Origin: JAIYDQ01 sp031411055
Lineage (GTDB): Bacteria > Planctomycetota > Planctomycetia > Pirellulales > Pirellulaceae
Assembly: GCA_031411055.1 (NCBI GenBank)
Contig: JANOAI010000251.1
Coordinates: 1 to 18,212 of the forward strand
DNA: 18,212 nt
Direction of reading: 5' to 3'
This document shows positions 7,674-14,981 of the stretch, piece by piece; position 1 is the stretch's first letter; every line of letters starts with the position of its first letter. The notes under the pieces were generated by a model, which was not told the DNA's origin, searched no databases, and worked only from the letters and a program-made list of their open reading frames with translations. A program made the translations under genes and the position numbers.

Positions 7674-9679
7674 AACGCCTTCCGATTTGGAAGAAATGCC
7701 TGTTTGGCGTGATCGTGACGATCGCGTTTTTCAGCGCGTTTGAGATGCTGCTGACGCTACTCGGTGTCGAACTTCGGAATAAGCACGATGACCCTTGGGT
7801 GGGATTTTCAAGTTATGCGCCCCTTTTGACTCAGCAGAAAAACCAACAAGGGGAATCGGTTTTAGTCACGTCAGAAAACAAGTTGACTTGGTTCAATCGG
7901 ATCGAATTCAAACCGAAGAAAGCAGACAATACCTACCGCATTTTTTGCCTTGGCGGTTCGACGACCTATGGTCATCCGTTCTGGGATGTAACCTCATACT
8001 CGCGCTGGATGCGTGAGTTTCTTCCGACGATCGATGATAGCAGAAAATGGGAAGTCATCAACGCCGGCGGCATCAGCTACGCAAGCTATCGGGTTGCGAA
8101 CGTCATGCAAGAACTGTCGCAGTACGAACCCGATTTGTTTATCGTCTTCTCAGCTCACAACGAGTTCCTGGAACGTCGAACGTACAACGCGATGTTTGAA
8201 CAGCCTTCCGTTGTTTATTCACTATCGGGATTGCTTTCCAAAACCCGAACTTGGTGGTTCGTGAAATCGCTCATCGATCGCATACCATCGGCGAATCATT
8301 CGGTGAAAACCAAGCACGGAGTCAGCGATTCAGACTTGAATAAAAGCCCGAAAGCTCCAACTAAAGTCATCCTTCCGACGGAAGTCGATGAAATGCTGAA
8401 CCATACGATTGGGCCATTCGACTATCATCGCGATCCCGAATGGCGAGCTAACGTGATCCGTCACTACCGATCGAATCTCGAACGGATGATTTCGATAGCT
8501 CGACAATCAGGGGCCAAGATCGTATTCGTTGCTCCAGCCTCGAACGAAAAAGACTGTTCTCCATTCAAAAGTGAGCCGAAGCCGAAACTGAATGCCGAGG
8601 ACTCCTCGCGTTTTCAATCATTGGTCGAAACGGCGAGGAAAACTTCGCTGGAAGGAGACCCCGCCAAGCAGCAAGCAGCCTACGAAGCCTGCGTAAACTT
8701 CGACCCCGAGTATGCGGAAGCAAATTTTCGCCTCGGTAAGTTACTCTTCGCGGCCGGGCAATTCGATCAGGCTGACGGCTACTTCCAGCAAGCCCTCGAC
8801 TGCGACGTGTGCGTTTTACGAGCTATATCCGATATTGTGAATACGATTCGTGATGTTTCTGTGATGAAACAGGTGCCTGTCGTTGATTTTGATAAGCGAC
8901 TCCACGATCTCTGTCGATCGGAACGCGGACACGCCTGCTTAGGCAACGAGTACTTTCTCGATCATGTTCATCCGACCGTCGACGTTCATCGAAGGCTCGC
9001 CTTATGGATCATTGAAACGCTGCAGGGCGAAGCGATTGTGGCCGGTGCCCCCGTTTCGGATATCTCGCATGCAGAAAAATTTGAAGCCGTCCGGATTTCG
9101 GTCGAATCTGAACTTACGGGGGGGACCCAGGGTGTGGCTTTTCGCAATCTCGCTAAGACCATGCACTGGGCTGGCCGCTTTGAAGAATCGGCACCGCACG
9201 CCCGCGACGCAATAGAGTACCTGATTGAAGATTCCGAAAGTCGTTTCGTACTTGCCGACAGCCTCAAAAATCTCGGCCAAGTCGCAGAAGCGATGAACCA
9301 GTATGCGATCTTGATGAAACTCGATCCCGACTTCGAACGGGCTTACCATCCTTACGGTGAATTGCTAGCACAAGAAGGCAATTGGTCCGAGGCAAAAACT
9401 TATCTTTTAATGGCACATCTTCGAAAGCCTGAGAGTGCGGGGGTTCTTTATTGGTTGGGGATTTCCCATCTTGAACTGAAAGAGTTTGCGTTTGCGGTCG
9501 AGGCCTTCGAAAAGTCGGATCAACTCTATCCCAACGATCCGAGTATCCTATTTTGCCTCGCGCAATCCAAAGCCGCCATCGACGATAAAGCAGGCGCAAC
9601 GACAGTCCTCAAGAAACTCATTGAGCTTGGATTCGATACACCCGAAGTCCAAGCCGAGTTGAAGGCGTTGGCAAAATAA
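7670..9679 (+). CDS. Membrane-anchored SGNH-hydrolase-like protein with TPRs
   Basis: This 669-residue protein starts with basic residues and a single membrane helix (about 10-32, CLFGVIVTIAFFSAFEMLL), so the rest probably faces the periplasm. An SGNH/GDSL hydrolase fold follows. Block I is CLGGSTTYG with nucleophile S97, block II NAGG (131-134), block III SAHNE (N164, in place of the usual GxND), and block V DHVHP with D431 and H434. One TPR-like unit (about 333-378, YAEANFRLGKLLFAAGQFDQA) lies between blocks III and V, and further TPRs fill about 485-669. The residues of a catalytic Ser-His-Asp set are present, so esterase or acyl-transfer activity is plausible; the substrate is unknown. 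The start overlaps a short upstream ORF. It stands between oppositely oriented genes and the flagellar operon and shows no sign of a flagellar role. Confidence 0.82.
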   Translation: MKRLPIWKKCLFGVIVTIAFFSAFEMLLTLLGVELRNKHDDPWVGFSSYAPLLTQQKNQQGESVLVTSENKLTWFNRIEFKPKKADNTYRIFCLGGSTTYGHPFWDVTSYSRWMREFLPTIDDSRKWEVINAGGISYASYRVANVMQELSQYEPDLFIVFSAHNEFLERRTYNAMFEQPSVVYSLSGLLSKTRTWWFVKSLIDRIPSANHSVKTKHGVSDSDLNKSPKAPTKVILPTEVDEMLNHTIGPFDYHRDPEWRANVIRHYRSNLERMISIARQSGAKIVFVAPASNEKDCSPFKSEPKPKLNAEDSSRFQSLVETARKTSLEGDPAKQQAAYEACVNFDPEYAEANFRLGKLLFAAGQFDQADGYFQQALDCDVCVLRAISDIVNTIRDVSVMKQVPVVDFDKRLHDLCRSERGHACLGNEYFLDHVHPTVDVHRRLALWIIETLQGEAIVAGAPVSDISHAEKFEAVRISVESELTGGTQGVAFRNLAKTMHWAGRFEESAPHARDAIEYLIEDSESRFVLADSLKNLGQVAEAMNQYAILMKLDPDFERAYHPYGELLAQEGNWSEAKTYLLMAHLRKPESAGVLYWLGISHLELKEFAFAVEAFEKSDQLYPNDPSILFCLAQSKAAIDDKAGATTVLKKLIELGFDTPEVQAELKALAK

Positions 9680-9692
9680 CGCCGCAACCTAA

Positions 9693-9822
9693 CTGGACAG
9701 CGTCAGGTTGGACTTGATAATCGATCGCAACCCTGTTGGAGTACAGCCTTTAGGCGCCGAGCACCTTGGATGCGCGAAAAGCGGCTAAAGCCTGGACTCC
9801 AGCACAACCTGGCGCTGTCCAG
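9693..9822. repeat. Nested intergenic inverted repeat
   Basis: The outer arms 9693-9710 and 9805-9822 are 18 bp and match with one mismatch. Inner arms near 9734-9756 (TGTTGGAGTACAGCCTTT) and 9782-9804 match in 19 of 23 positions, leaving a loop of about 25 bases. The left outer arm can also fold alone (CAACCT at 9685-9690 with AGGTTG at 9705-9710). The whole lies between the SGNH stop and the flagellar operon. It looks like a REP- or MITE-type element; it could also help stop read-through, but there is no T-run. Similar TTTAG-containing repeats are familiar from planctomycete genomes, which is from memory. Confidence 0.75.
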
Positions 9823-9824
9823 CT

Positions 9825-9840
9825 AATTCTGTGCAGAATT
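9825..9840. promoter_or_regulatory. 16-bp palindrome before the flagellar operon, possible operator
   Basis: The sequence AATTCTGTGCAGAATT has 7-bp arms (AATTCTG and CAGAATT) around a two-base centre. It ends 43 bases before the ATG of the first flagellar gene, a usual place for an operator near the promoter. Binding by a dimeric regulator is inference; no regulator gene is in the window. Confidence 0.35.
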
Positions 9841-9883
9841 CGCTCTTGGTTCCAAAGCTGCGGTTTGCTATGACCGCTCTGTT

Positions 9884-10342
9884 ATGGAGAACCTCGACAC
9901 AGACCGCTTAGCCCATCTTGCAGATCGCAAGCTACAAATGCTTGTGCATTTACGCGAGCTGACTCTTGCCCAGCAGTCCTTTGTATCGGAACAACGGGTC
10001 GAAGAACTTCTGACATTATTGTCGCGAAAAAATGAAACGCTCGAAGATTTGCGAACGCTTCAACAAGAGATCGTTCTCTTTCAAAGTCAACAACCCGAAG
10101 AACGCATCTGGCGTTCTGAAGAACTGCGAGTTCGCTGCCGCGAAAATTTCCATCGCTGTGAACTCCTATTAGCTGAGCTACTGACGATGGAAGACACCTC
10201 GATCAGCGAACTTACCCAACGTCGCGACCTCGTCGCTCAGCAGCTCCAGCAATTCACGACCGCCGATGCCATTCACGACGCCTATCAAGGAGTTATGAGC
10301 TTGGCTGAAGATGAACAAACTAGCTTTTCGCTCGACGGATAA
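9884..10342 (+). CDS. FlgN/FliT-like flagellar chaperone, first gene of the operon
   Basis: The 152-residue product is almost entirely helical and rich in Leu, Glu, Gln and Arg, with no signal peptide or membrane helix. The heptad-like stretch from about 7 to 75 (LADRKLQMLVHLRELTLAQQ, then VEELLTLLSRKNETLEDLRTL) resembles the FlgN family, whose members hold hook-filament junction proteins before export; FliT is similar in size and shape. The assignment rests on this pattern and on position: flgB follows after 20 bp on the same strand. A general coiled-coil protein is the alternative. No strong Shine-Dalgarno precedes the ATG, though this is probably the first gene of the transcript. Confidence 0.6.
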   Translation: MENLDTDRLAHLADRKLQMLVHLRELTLAQQSFVSEQRVEELLTLLSRKNETLEDLRTLQQEIVLFQSQQPEERIWRSEELRVRCRENFHRCELLLAELLTMEDTSISELTQRRDLVAQQLQQFTTADAIHDAYQGVMSLAEDEQTSFSLDG

Positions 10343-10362
10343 AAGCGAAACTCGAGAAAACC

Positions 10363-10794
10363 ATGTGGCCTAACTTCCTTCAAAACACAACGCTTCCAGC
10401 CGTCGAGCAGACGATTATGTTCGCCGAGCGGCGGCATGGATTGTTAGCTGGAAACATCGCCAATGCCGGTACCCCAGGGTACCAAACCCGCGATCTTTCG
10501 GTCGACGATTTCCAGTCGTCGCTCAAAGAAGCGATCGACTCAATGCGGTCAGCGGAAGCCAACGGATCCAGTTCGAAAACCTCGAGCCCGGATGGTCTAT
10601 CGAAAGCACAAGCGATGAAAAACGTCCGTGAAAGCATGAAGCAGATTCTCTATCACGACGGAAGTGATGTCGGCTTGGAAACTCAAGTTACCGAAATTGC
10701 CAAAAACCAATCCTTGCACACGACTGCCGTGACTGTCATGCGACAACAGTTTCAACTGCTCAAGATGTCGATTGCGGGATCGGTGAATGTTTAA
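10363..10794 (+). CDS. flgB: Flagellar proximal rod protein FlgB
   Basis: FlgB is a subunit of the proximal rod, exported through the flagellar type III system and assembled on FliE above the MS ring. The 143-residue length is normal. The N-terminus carries the rod-family motif HGLLAGNIANAGTPGYQTRDLS (split here as residues 25-36 and 37-46), the amphipathic region shared by axial proteins. The C-terminus (about 105-143, LETQVTEIAKNQSLHTTAVT, then RQQFQLLKMSI) is the matching helix that packs against it. The middle part is a short Ser-rich insert (about 62-78), as is common. The gene lies 20 bp after the chaperone-like gene and 24 bp before flgC, and ribosome-site similarity is poor. Confidence 0.94.
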   Translation: MWPNFLQNTTLPAVEQTIMFAERRHGLLAGNIANAGTPGYQTRDLSVDDFQSSLKEAIDSMRSAEANGSSSKTSSPDGLSKAQAMKNVRESMKQILYHDGSDVGLETQVTEIAKNQSLHTTAVTVMRQQFQLLKMSIAGSVNV

Positions 10795-10806
10795 GTATGA
10801 TTTCTT

Positions 10807-10811
10807 GGAGG
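10807..10811 (+). promoter_or_regulatory. Shine-Dalgarno site of flgC
   Basis: GGAGG lies 7 bases before the flgC ATG. It is the one clear consensus ribosome site in an operon where other genes have weak or absent sites, and it fixes the flgC start. Confidence 0.7.
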
Positions 10812-10818
10812 AATCGCA

Positions 10819-11238
10819 ATGCTTTCAGCTCTAGACGTCAGTACCAGCGCCTTGGTTGCGCAGCGCACTCGGTTGAATACAATCTCGGGCAACATCGCAA
10901 ACATGTCGACGATGGTCGATGAAAACGGAGAGAACAAACCGTATCAACCACGTTTTGTGGTCTTTCAAACGGATGAAGAGAAATCCGGCCAAGGGATGGC
11001 TGCGGTCAAAGTCTCATCGATTGAGACCAACACCAAGGAACCGCTGTATCGTCATCAGCCTGACCACCCACTGGCCGCGACCGAAGGCAAGTGGAAGGGT
11101 TACGTCGCGTATCCCAATATCAACATGAACGAACAATTCGTCGATGCGCTGGAAGCTTCGCGCGCCTACGAAGCCAATATCGGCGTCATCGAAGTTAGCA
11201 AGAACATCGCCCGACAAAACCTTAGCATTTTGGCCTGA
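10819..11238 (+). CDS. flgC: Flagellar proximal rod protein FlgC
   Basis: FlgC is another proximal rod subunit, secreted without a signal peptide by the flagellar export apparatus. The 139 residues match the family length. The N-terminal axial motif appears as ALVAQRTRLNTISGNIANMS (about 11-30), in which the usual NIAN is kept but the following Asn-Thr-rich stretch is changed. The C-terminus ends in EASRAYEANIGVIEVSKNIA followed by RQNLSILA, the standard FlgC ending. The middle contains YQPRFVVFQ, the usual YRRxxVVF region, and PDHPLA. The stop is followed by 155 bp with two stem-loops before fliE, the largest gap inside this operon. Confidence 0.95.
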   Translation: MLSALDVSTSALVAQRTRLNTISGNIANMSTMVDENGENKPYQPRFVVFQTDEEKSGQGMAAVKVSSIETNTKEPLYRHQPDHPLAATEGKWKGYVAYPNINMNEQFVDALEASRAYEANIGVIEVSKNIARQNLSILA

Positions 11239-11242
11239 GAGG

Positions 11243-11264
11243 ATCGTTCGCAATTGAGAACGAT
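11243..11264 (+). terminator. Small stem-loop after flgC
   Basis: ATCGTTC (11243-11249) pairs with GAACGAT (11258-11264) around an 8-base loop, four bases after the flgC stop. It abuts the larger repeat stem-loop directly. No T-run follows, so an intrinsic terminator is doubtful; it may stabilise the upstream mRNA end or cause partial attenuation between flgC and fliE. Confidence 0.35.
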
Positions 11265-11327
11265 TTGAGCCTGAGGCGCTAGCCGGTTTTTTGGTGTCCT
11301 TAGAATCGGCTAGGGCCTCAGGCTCAA
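11265..11327. repeat. Stem-loop repeat, copy 2 (GAGGCGCTAGCCG type)
   Basis: Arms 11265-11285 and 11307-11327 are 21 bp with one mismatch around a 21-base loop. It is the same element as at 72-128: the arms agree except for one changed base pair (C11271-G11321 here, T78-A122 there) and the one mismatch. Finding it between flgC and fliE, genes of one complex, shows the element is mobile or dispersed and tolerated in an operon. No transposase is near. Confidence 0.85.
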
Positions 11328-11393
11328 TAGACCTTGGTATTCAAACTCTTTCAAAATTGCACGACATCCTCAACACGGCCGACACAGATTTCA

Positions 11394-11708
11394 ATGCAAA
11401 TTCGACCAGACTCCCTATTCGCTCGACATGCTCAACGGGCTCGTGAGCAAACATCTGGGAGTTCGTCGTCTGGCCAGACCGGTGCCGCTTCTGATTTTTT
11501 CAACTTGATGAAAGACGGGATTGGTCGCGTCAACGAGATGCAAAACCAATCGGAAATTGGGGTCGAAAAGATGTTAACGGGTGAAGATGTGCAATCGGCT
11601 GAGGTCATGACAAGCCTTCAAAAAGCAGATATGGCCTTCCGTTTATTGGTCCAAATTCGTAATAAGCTTATGGACGCCTACCAAGAAATAAACGGCATTA
11701 GAATTTAG
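11394..11708 (+). CDS. fliE: Flagellar hook-basal body protein FliE
   Basis: FliE is the adapter that joins the MS ring and export gate to the rod. The 104 residues from the ATG at 11394 match the family length. A TTG at 11334 would add 20 residues (MVFKLFQNCT...) that do not look like FliE, so I prefer the ATG, although no Shine-Dalgarno is visible for either. After a Ser/Gly-rich segment (21-32) comes the conserved part: FFNLMKDGIGRVNEMQ, TGEDVQSAEVMTSLQKADMA, and the signature VQIRNKLMDAYQEI near the end. It is separated from flgC by the stem-loop region and precedes fliF by 11 bp. Confidence 0.93.
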   Translation: MQIRPDSLFARHAQRAREQTSGSSSSGQTGAASDFFNLMKDGIGRVNEMQNQSEIGVEKMLTGEDVQSAEVMTSLQKADMAFRLLVQIRNKLMDAYQEINGIRI

Positions 11709-11719
11709 CTCTCCTTTTC

Positions 11720-13447
11720 ATGAACTACTTTAACCAACTGCTCGATCAAGGACGAAGCCTTGTCATGTCGATGACCCCCGGGTCACGAGTCATGGCTGGC
11801 TTGATGCTGGCTGCTATTCTTGTCAGCAGCGCATTCTTGGTCCAAGGTGTTGGGCAAAACGACATGGAAGTCCTTTTTGGAGGGCGAGCCTTCAAAGAGA
11901 GCGAGCTTCAGGCGGCAGAAACGGCGATGAGCAATGCTGGCTTGCGAGAATATGTCCGCGAAGGGATGCGCATCAAGGTCCCCAAATCGCTACGCGACGT
12001 CTACATCAAAGCGTTAGCGGTTGGTAATGCGATCCCAGCGGAAATGGGGAGCGCGACAGACAAAGCCATCTCGGGTGGTAATGTTCTCGAATCGTTGCTT
12101 ATGACAAAAACGCGGATTCAGGAAGCGCGACAACAAGACATTGCCAACGCGCTCGAACGGTTACCGTTCGTCGACAAAGCCTTCGTGACTTACGATGAGC
12201 GACGGGAAGGCTTCGGTTCGCAAAGTAAAAGTACCGCCAGTATTTCTATCTTACCTCGCAATGGCCGACCTCTTGAAGAAGATCAAAAGCGAAACATCGC
12301 CAAGCATGTTGCCGCCGCCTTTGCTGGCTTGAAATACGAACACATTTCGGTCATGGACATGAACAACGGGCGGAGTCTGCAAGGGGATAGTGACCCGCTC
12401 TCCTCCGAACAACAAAAATATTACCAACAGAAGATCGCTGTCGAGCAGCGGTTGCGAGAAAAGGCGTTAAACTTGCTGGTCGACTATGGTGCCGTTCAAG
12501 TTCAAGCGACCGTCGAACTGGATCCAACGCTTCGTTCAGAAACAGAAGTCCTGAGCTATAAAGAAAAGCCGGTTGTTATTCAAACGAGTTCGATCAAGAA
12601 GGATTCCGAGTCATCACGTCCGGCTACTGGTGGTCGGCCTGGTACTGACCCCAACGCTCTGGCCAGTGCGAATCGCGGTCAGAGCGTTTCGAATAGTAGC
12701 GAGCTCGGTAGCAAAACCAAGGAATCGCAGGACAATGAAAGGATGATCGTCGGACAAGAGACGATCATGTCTGAAAAGACTGGCCTCATGGAGAAATCAG
12801 CCACTTTTGCCGTTGTTATTCCGATTTCTTACTACAACCAAGCCTGGCAGCGAGAATGGCAAGAAAGGAATCCCGGCAAAGCAGCTTCTGAGGCTCCACC
12901 GTTGAAGGCCCCAGAATTCAGCAAGTTTCAAGAAGATATTCACAAGAAAATCAAGGCGACACTGGCCAGCTTGCTTCCCGAATCTCCTCGCGGTGTAGAA
13001 AGTCGCGATCGAGTGACTGTGGATAACTACATCGACATGCCGCAACAACCCATTCCGCCAGCCTCGGTTGCATCAACCGGAATGGCGTGGTTTGCAAACA
13101 ACTGGCAATCGCTTGGAATGTTCTTCATCGCTGGGATAACGCTATTGGCCCTTCGTTCGTTTGTCGCTTCCACGCGCAATCCACAAAATGATGCCGATTT
13201 CGAGCAAGGATTTGATCTTAAGCTGGATGAAGGAATTGACAACGAACTGGCATCACTGGACGCCGAGCAACGAGAGCTCCAAGGTGAGGAACCGCTGGAA
13301 GAGGGCGAAGAAGCGAAACGAGGGACAAGGGCTCGATTTGCGAAAGAGGGTGCTGAGATTCGCTCCGAGTTATCCAGTGTTATCAAAGAGAATCCAGATA
13401 TGGCGGCTACGCTGCTTCGAACTTGGATCGGTGGCGATGCGGCATAA
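11720..13447 (+). CDS. fliF: Flagellar MS-ring protein FliF
   Basis: FliF forms the MS ring in the inner membrane, which houses the export gate and carries the rotor. The 575-residue length is normal. A first membrane helix lies at about 24-41 (VMAGLMLAAILVSSAFLV), followed by the ring-building YscJ/FliF domain (about 45-215) with IKVP, ALERLPFVDKAFVTYD and ASISILPRNGRPL. A Ser/Gly-rich loop region (about 290-345), the FliF C-terminal domain and a second helix (about 463-480, QSLGMFFIAGITLLALRS) follow. The cytoplasmic tail is very acidic (about 491-532) and ends with EIRSELSSVIKENPDMAATL and LRTWIGG, the part that binds the FliG N-domain. The start codon has no clear Shine-Dalgarno and sits 11 bp after fliE. 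Confidence 0.97.
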   Translation: MNYFNQLLDQGRSLVMSMTPGSRVMAGLMLAAILVSSAFLVQGVGQNDMEVLFGGRAFKESELQAAETAMSNAGLREYVREGMRIKVPKSLRDVYIKALAVGNAIPAEMGSATDKAISGGNVLESLLMTKTRIQEARQQDIANALERLPFVDKAFVTYDERREGFGSQSKSTASISILPRNGRPLEEDQKRNIAKHVAAAFAGLKYEHISVMDMNNGRSLQGDSDPLSSEQQKYYQQKIAVEQRLREKALNLLVDYGAVQVQATVELDPTLRSETEVLSYKEKPVVIQTSSIKKDSESSRPATGGRPGTDPNALASANRGQSVSNSSELGSKTKESQDNERMIVGQETIMSEKTGLMEKSATFAVVIPISYYNQAWQREWQERNPGKAASEAPPLKAPEFSKFQEDIHKKIKATLASLLPESPRGVESRDRVTVDNYIDMPQQPIPPASVASTGMAWFANNWQSLGMFFIAGITLLALRSFVASTRNPQNDADFEQGFDLKLDEGIDNELASLDAEQRELQGEEPLEEGEEAKRGTRARFAKEGAEIRSELSSVIKENPDMAATLLRTWIGGDAA

Positions 13448-13529
13448 CTCGATCTTGAGTCGAAACGGGTAAAAACTGTAGAAAGGACGATGAAGAGATC
13501 TTTATTCGTCGAATCCAGTGAGTCCCTAG

Positions 13530-14894
13530 ATGAGCCAATCCGAAGCCATTGATCGTATTCGGCAAGTAGCGATTGTGTTAACTTCGGTCGACGCTCCTAC
13601 CGCTCGACGAATTCTCGGTCAGCTGCCAGCTTCGCAAGGCCGGCTGGTCCGGCAGCGAATGGCAAATCTCGGTTCTGTGACAGCCGCCGAACGCCAGGCA
13701 GCCATGCATTCATTCATGCTCCTGACGCAATCGAAGCCCCCAGCGCCAACAACGCGCAAGCCGGAACCGCAAAACTTCCAACCCACTTCTCCGGCCGAGG
13801 CCCTTCTATCGAATGCGGATTCGATGATCGATCGCTTCGAAATTTCGGAAGACGCCATTGCCCTGAATGCGTCTTCCCCGTCGAAGAACTCAGATGCCTC
13901 TTCGTTTCAAGAATTTCAACCCGTCAGCGGTGAATCACAAAACCCCTTTTTGCCACCGGTCTGGGCATCGGCTTGGCAGCAGTGGAATGGTGGCGATCTC
14001 GCCAGGATGCTCATGAACGAACGTCCGAATGTGATCGCAGCCCTCATTTTGCAATGTCCAACCGAACTTGCCACATCCATCCTAGAAGCATTGCCTTCGC
14101 AAACCGCTTCGTCCGTACTTGCATCGTTGCCTCAGCTCGCTTCGACCGACCCTTATCTGCTTCAAGAAATCTATGACGTACTTCACACGCGTCTGATCGA
14201 TTTCCAACGTCAATCCAGCCCAACCAACGCCGGAATGACAAAGCTGCAATCGATCCTAAGCAACCTCTCGAACGAACATCGAAGTCGAATTCAAGAAGCG
14301 CTCGGTCAATCACAACCCATGCTGGCTCATTCACTGGGAATGGAAGTCAACCACTCCTCAGTTCCGGCTAATATTTCGAACAGCCACAGCGCGGAAGTTG
14401 CCACATCCGCGAAGGGAAACGAGACAGCACCTCCCTTAACACCAAGCGCACTTGCCTTGTCATCCATGAACGATTCCGATGCGAGCCATGCACGATACGA
14501 TAACAGCGAAGACATTGCCGACTTCATCGTCCCGTTCGCAAAGGCCGAAAACAAGAATATCGTCCCTTCGTCGAATGCATCCGAAGCTAGCGATATGGCA
14601 TTCGAAAATCTGGCTCATTTTAGTTCTGAAGAACTCGCGATCGTTTTACGCAGCCTTGACCCAGACACGATATTGCTCGCCGTCAGCGGCGGCAGCGAAG
14701 CAATTCGAAATCGGATCGAATCGCTCATTGCACCCGATGAGGTCAAGCGACTCAGGAAACGCTTGCGATCGTTACGACGTACCGCTAGCAATCAGAAAAT
14801 TGCCGCCCAGCAAAAAATTGTCGGCATGGCAAACCTGCTTCTTCAACAAGGTCACATTGCCGGTTATGCCAGCGTAGCCTTTGTGGCGGCATAA
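13530..14894 (+). CDS. fliG: Divergent flagellar motor switch protein FliG
   Basis: FliG joins the MS ring to the C ring and transmits torque from the stator. This copy is 454 residues, over 100 longer than usual (about 330-345). An N-domain (about 5-65, VAIVLTSVDAPTARRILGQL) is followed by a disordered Pro/Ser-rich linker (66-145). The middle domain (about 150-225, LARMLMNERPNVIAALIL) has ERPN where the family has EHPQ. A second Ser/Asn-rich linker (about 262-350) precedes the C-domain (358-440, FENL to QQKIVGMANLLLQ). Aligned without gaps to E. coli FliG, the torque residues K264, R281, D288, D289 and R297 become S386, D403, K410, R411 and A419, in a strongly basic helix (406-417). Position between fliF and fliH supports the assignment. 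It may be the working rotor protein with altered charges or a specialised paralogue. Confidence 0.88.
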   Translation: MSQSEAIDRIRQVAIVLTSVDAPTARRILGQLPASQGRLVRQRMANLGSVTAAERQAAMHSFMLLTQSKPPAPTTRKPEPQNFQPTSPAEALLSNADSMIDRFEISEDAIALNASSPSKNSDASSFQEFQPVSGESQNPFLPPVWASAWQQWNGGDLARMLMNERPNVIAALILQCPTELATSILEALPSQTASSVLASLPQLASTDPYLLQEIYDVLHTRLIDFQRQSSPTNAGMTKLQSILSNLSNEHRSRIQEALGQSQPMLAHSLGMEVNHSSVPANISNSHSAEVATSAKGNETAPPLTPSALALSSMNDSDASHARYDNSEDIADFIVPFAKAENKNIVPSSNASEASDMAFENLAHFSSEELAIVLRSLDPDTILLAVSGGSEAIRNRIESLIAPDEVKRLRKRLRSLRRTASNQKIAAQQKIVGMANLLLQQGHIAGYASVAFVAA

Positions 14895-14981
14895 ACAACA
14901 GAACCCCATGTTTTTCTCGACGATGGGTACGACAAAGAAACAATCGACTTCGGTCTCAAGCTCAAGTTAGTAAAAATCGCC

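Noticed and set aside
9847..9862. GG-N10-GC arrangement like a sigma-54 promoter before the flagellar operon
   Set aside because: Only about half of the -24/-12 consensus positions match (TGGTTCC-N4-CTGC), which is expected by chance at this length.
11334..11393. TTG start that would lengthen FliE by 20 residues
   Set aside because: The added residues do not resemble FliE, the TTG directly abuts the stem-loop, and the ATG at 11394 gives the usual family length.
13490..13552. 20-codon ORF overlapping the fliG start, preceded by AAAGGA
   Set aside because: AAAGGA is only two bases from the ATG, too close for a good ribosome site; the peptide has no recognisable features and the fliG frame begins correctly at 13530.
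14908..14970. 20-codon ORF (MFFSTMGTTKKQ...) in the fliG-fliH gap
   Set aside because: No ribosome site, low-complexity Ser-rich end, and no support beyond chance in an 87-bp gap.
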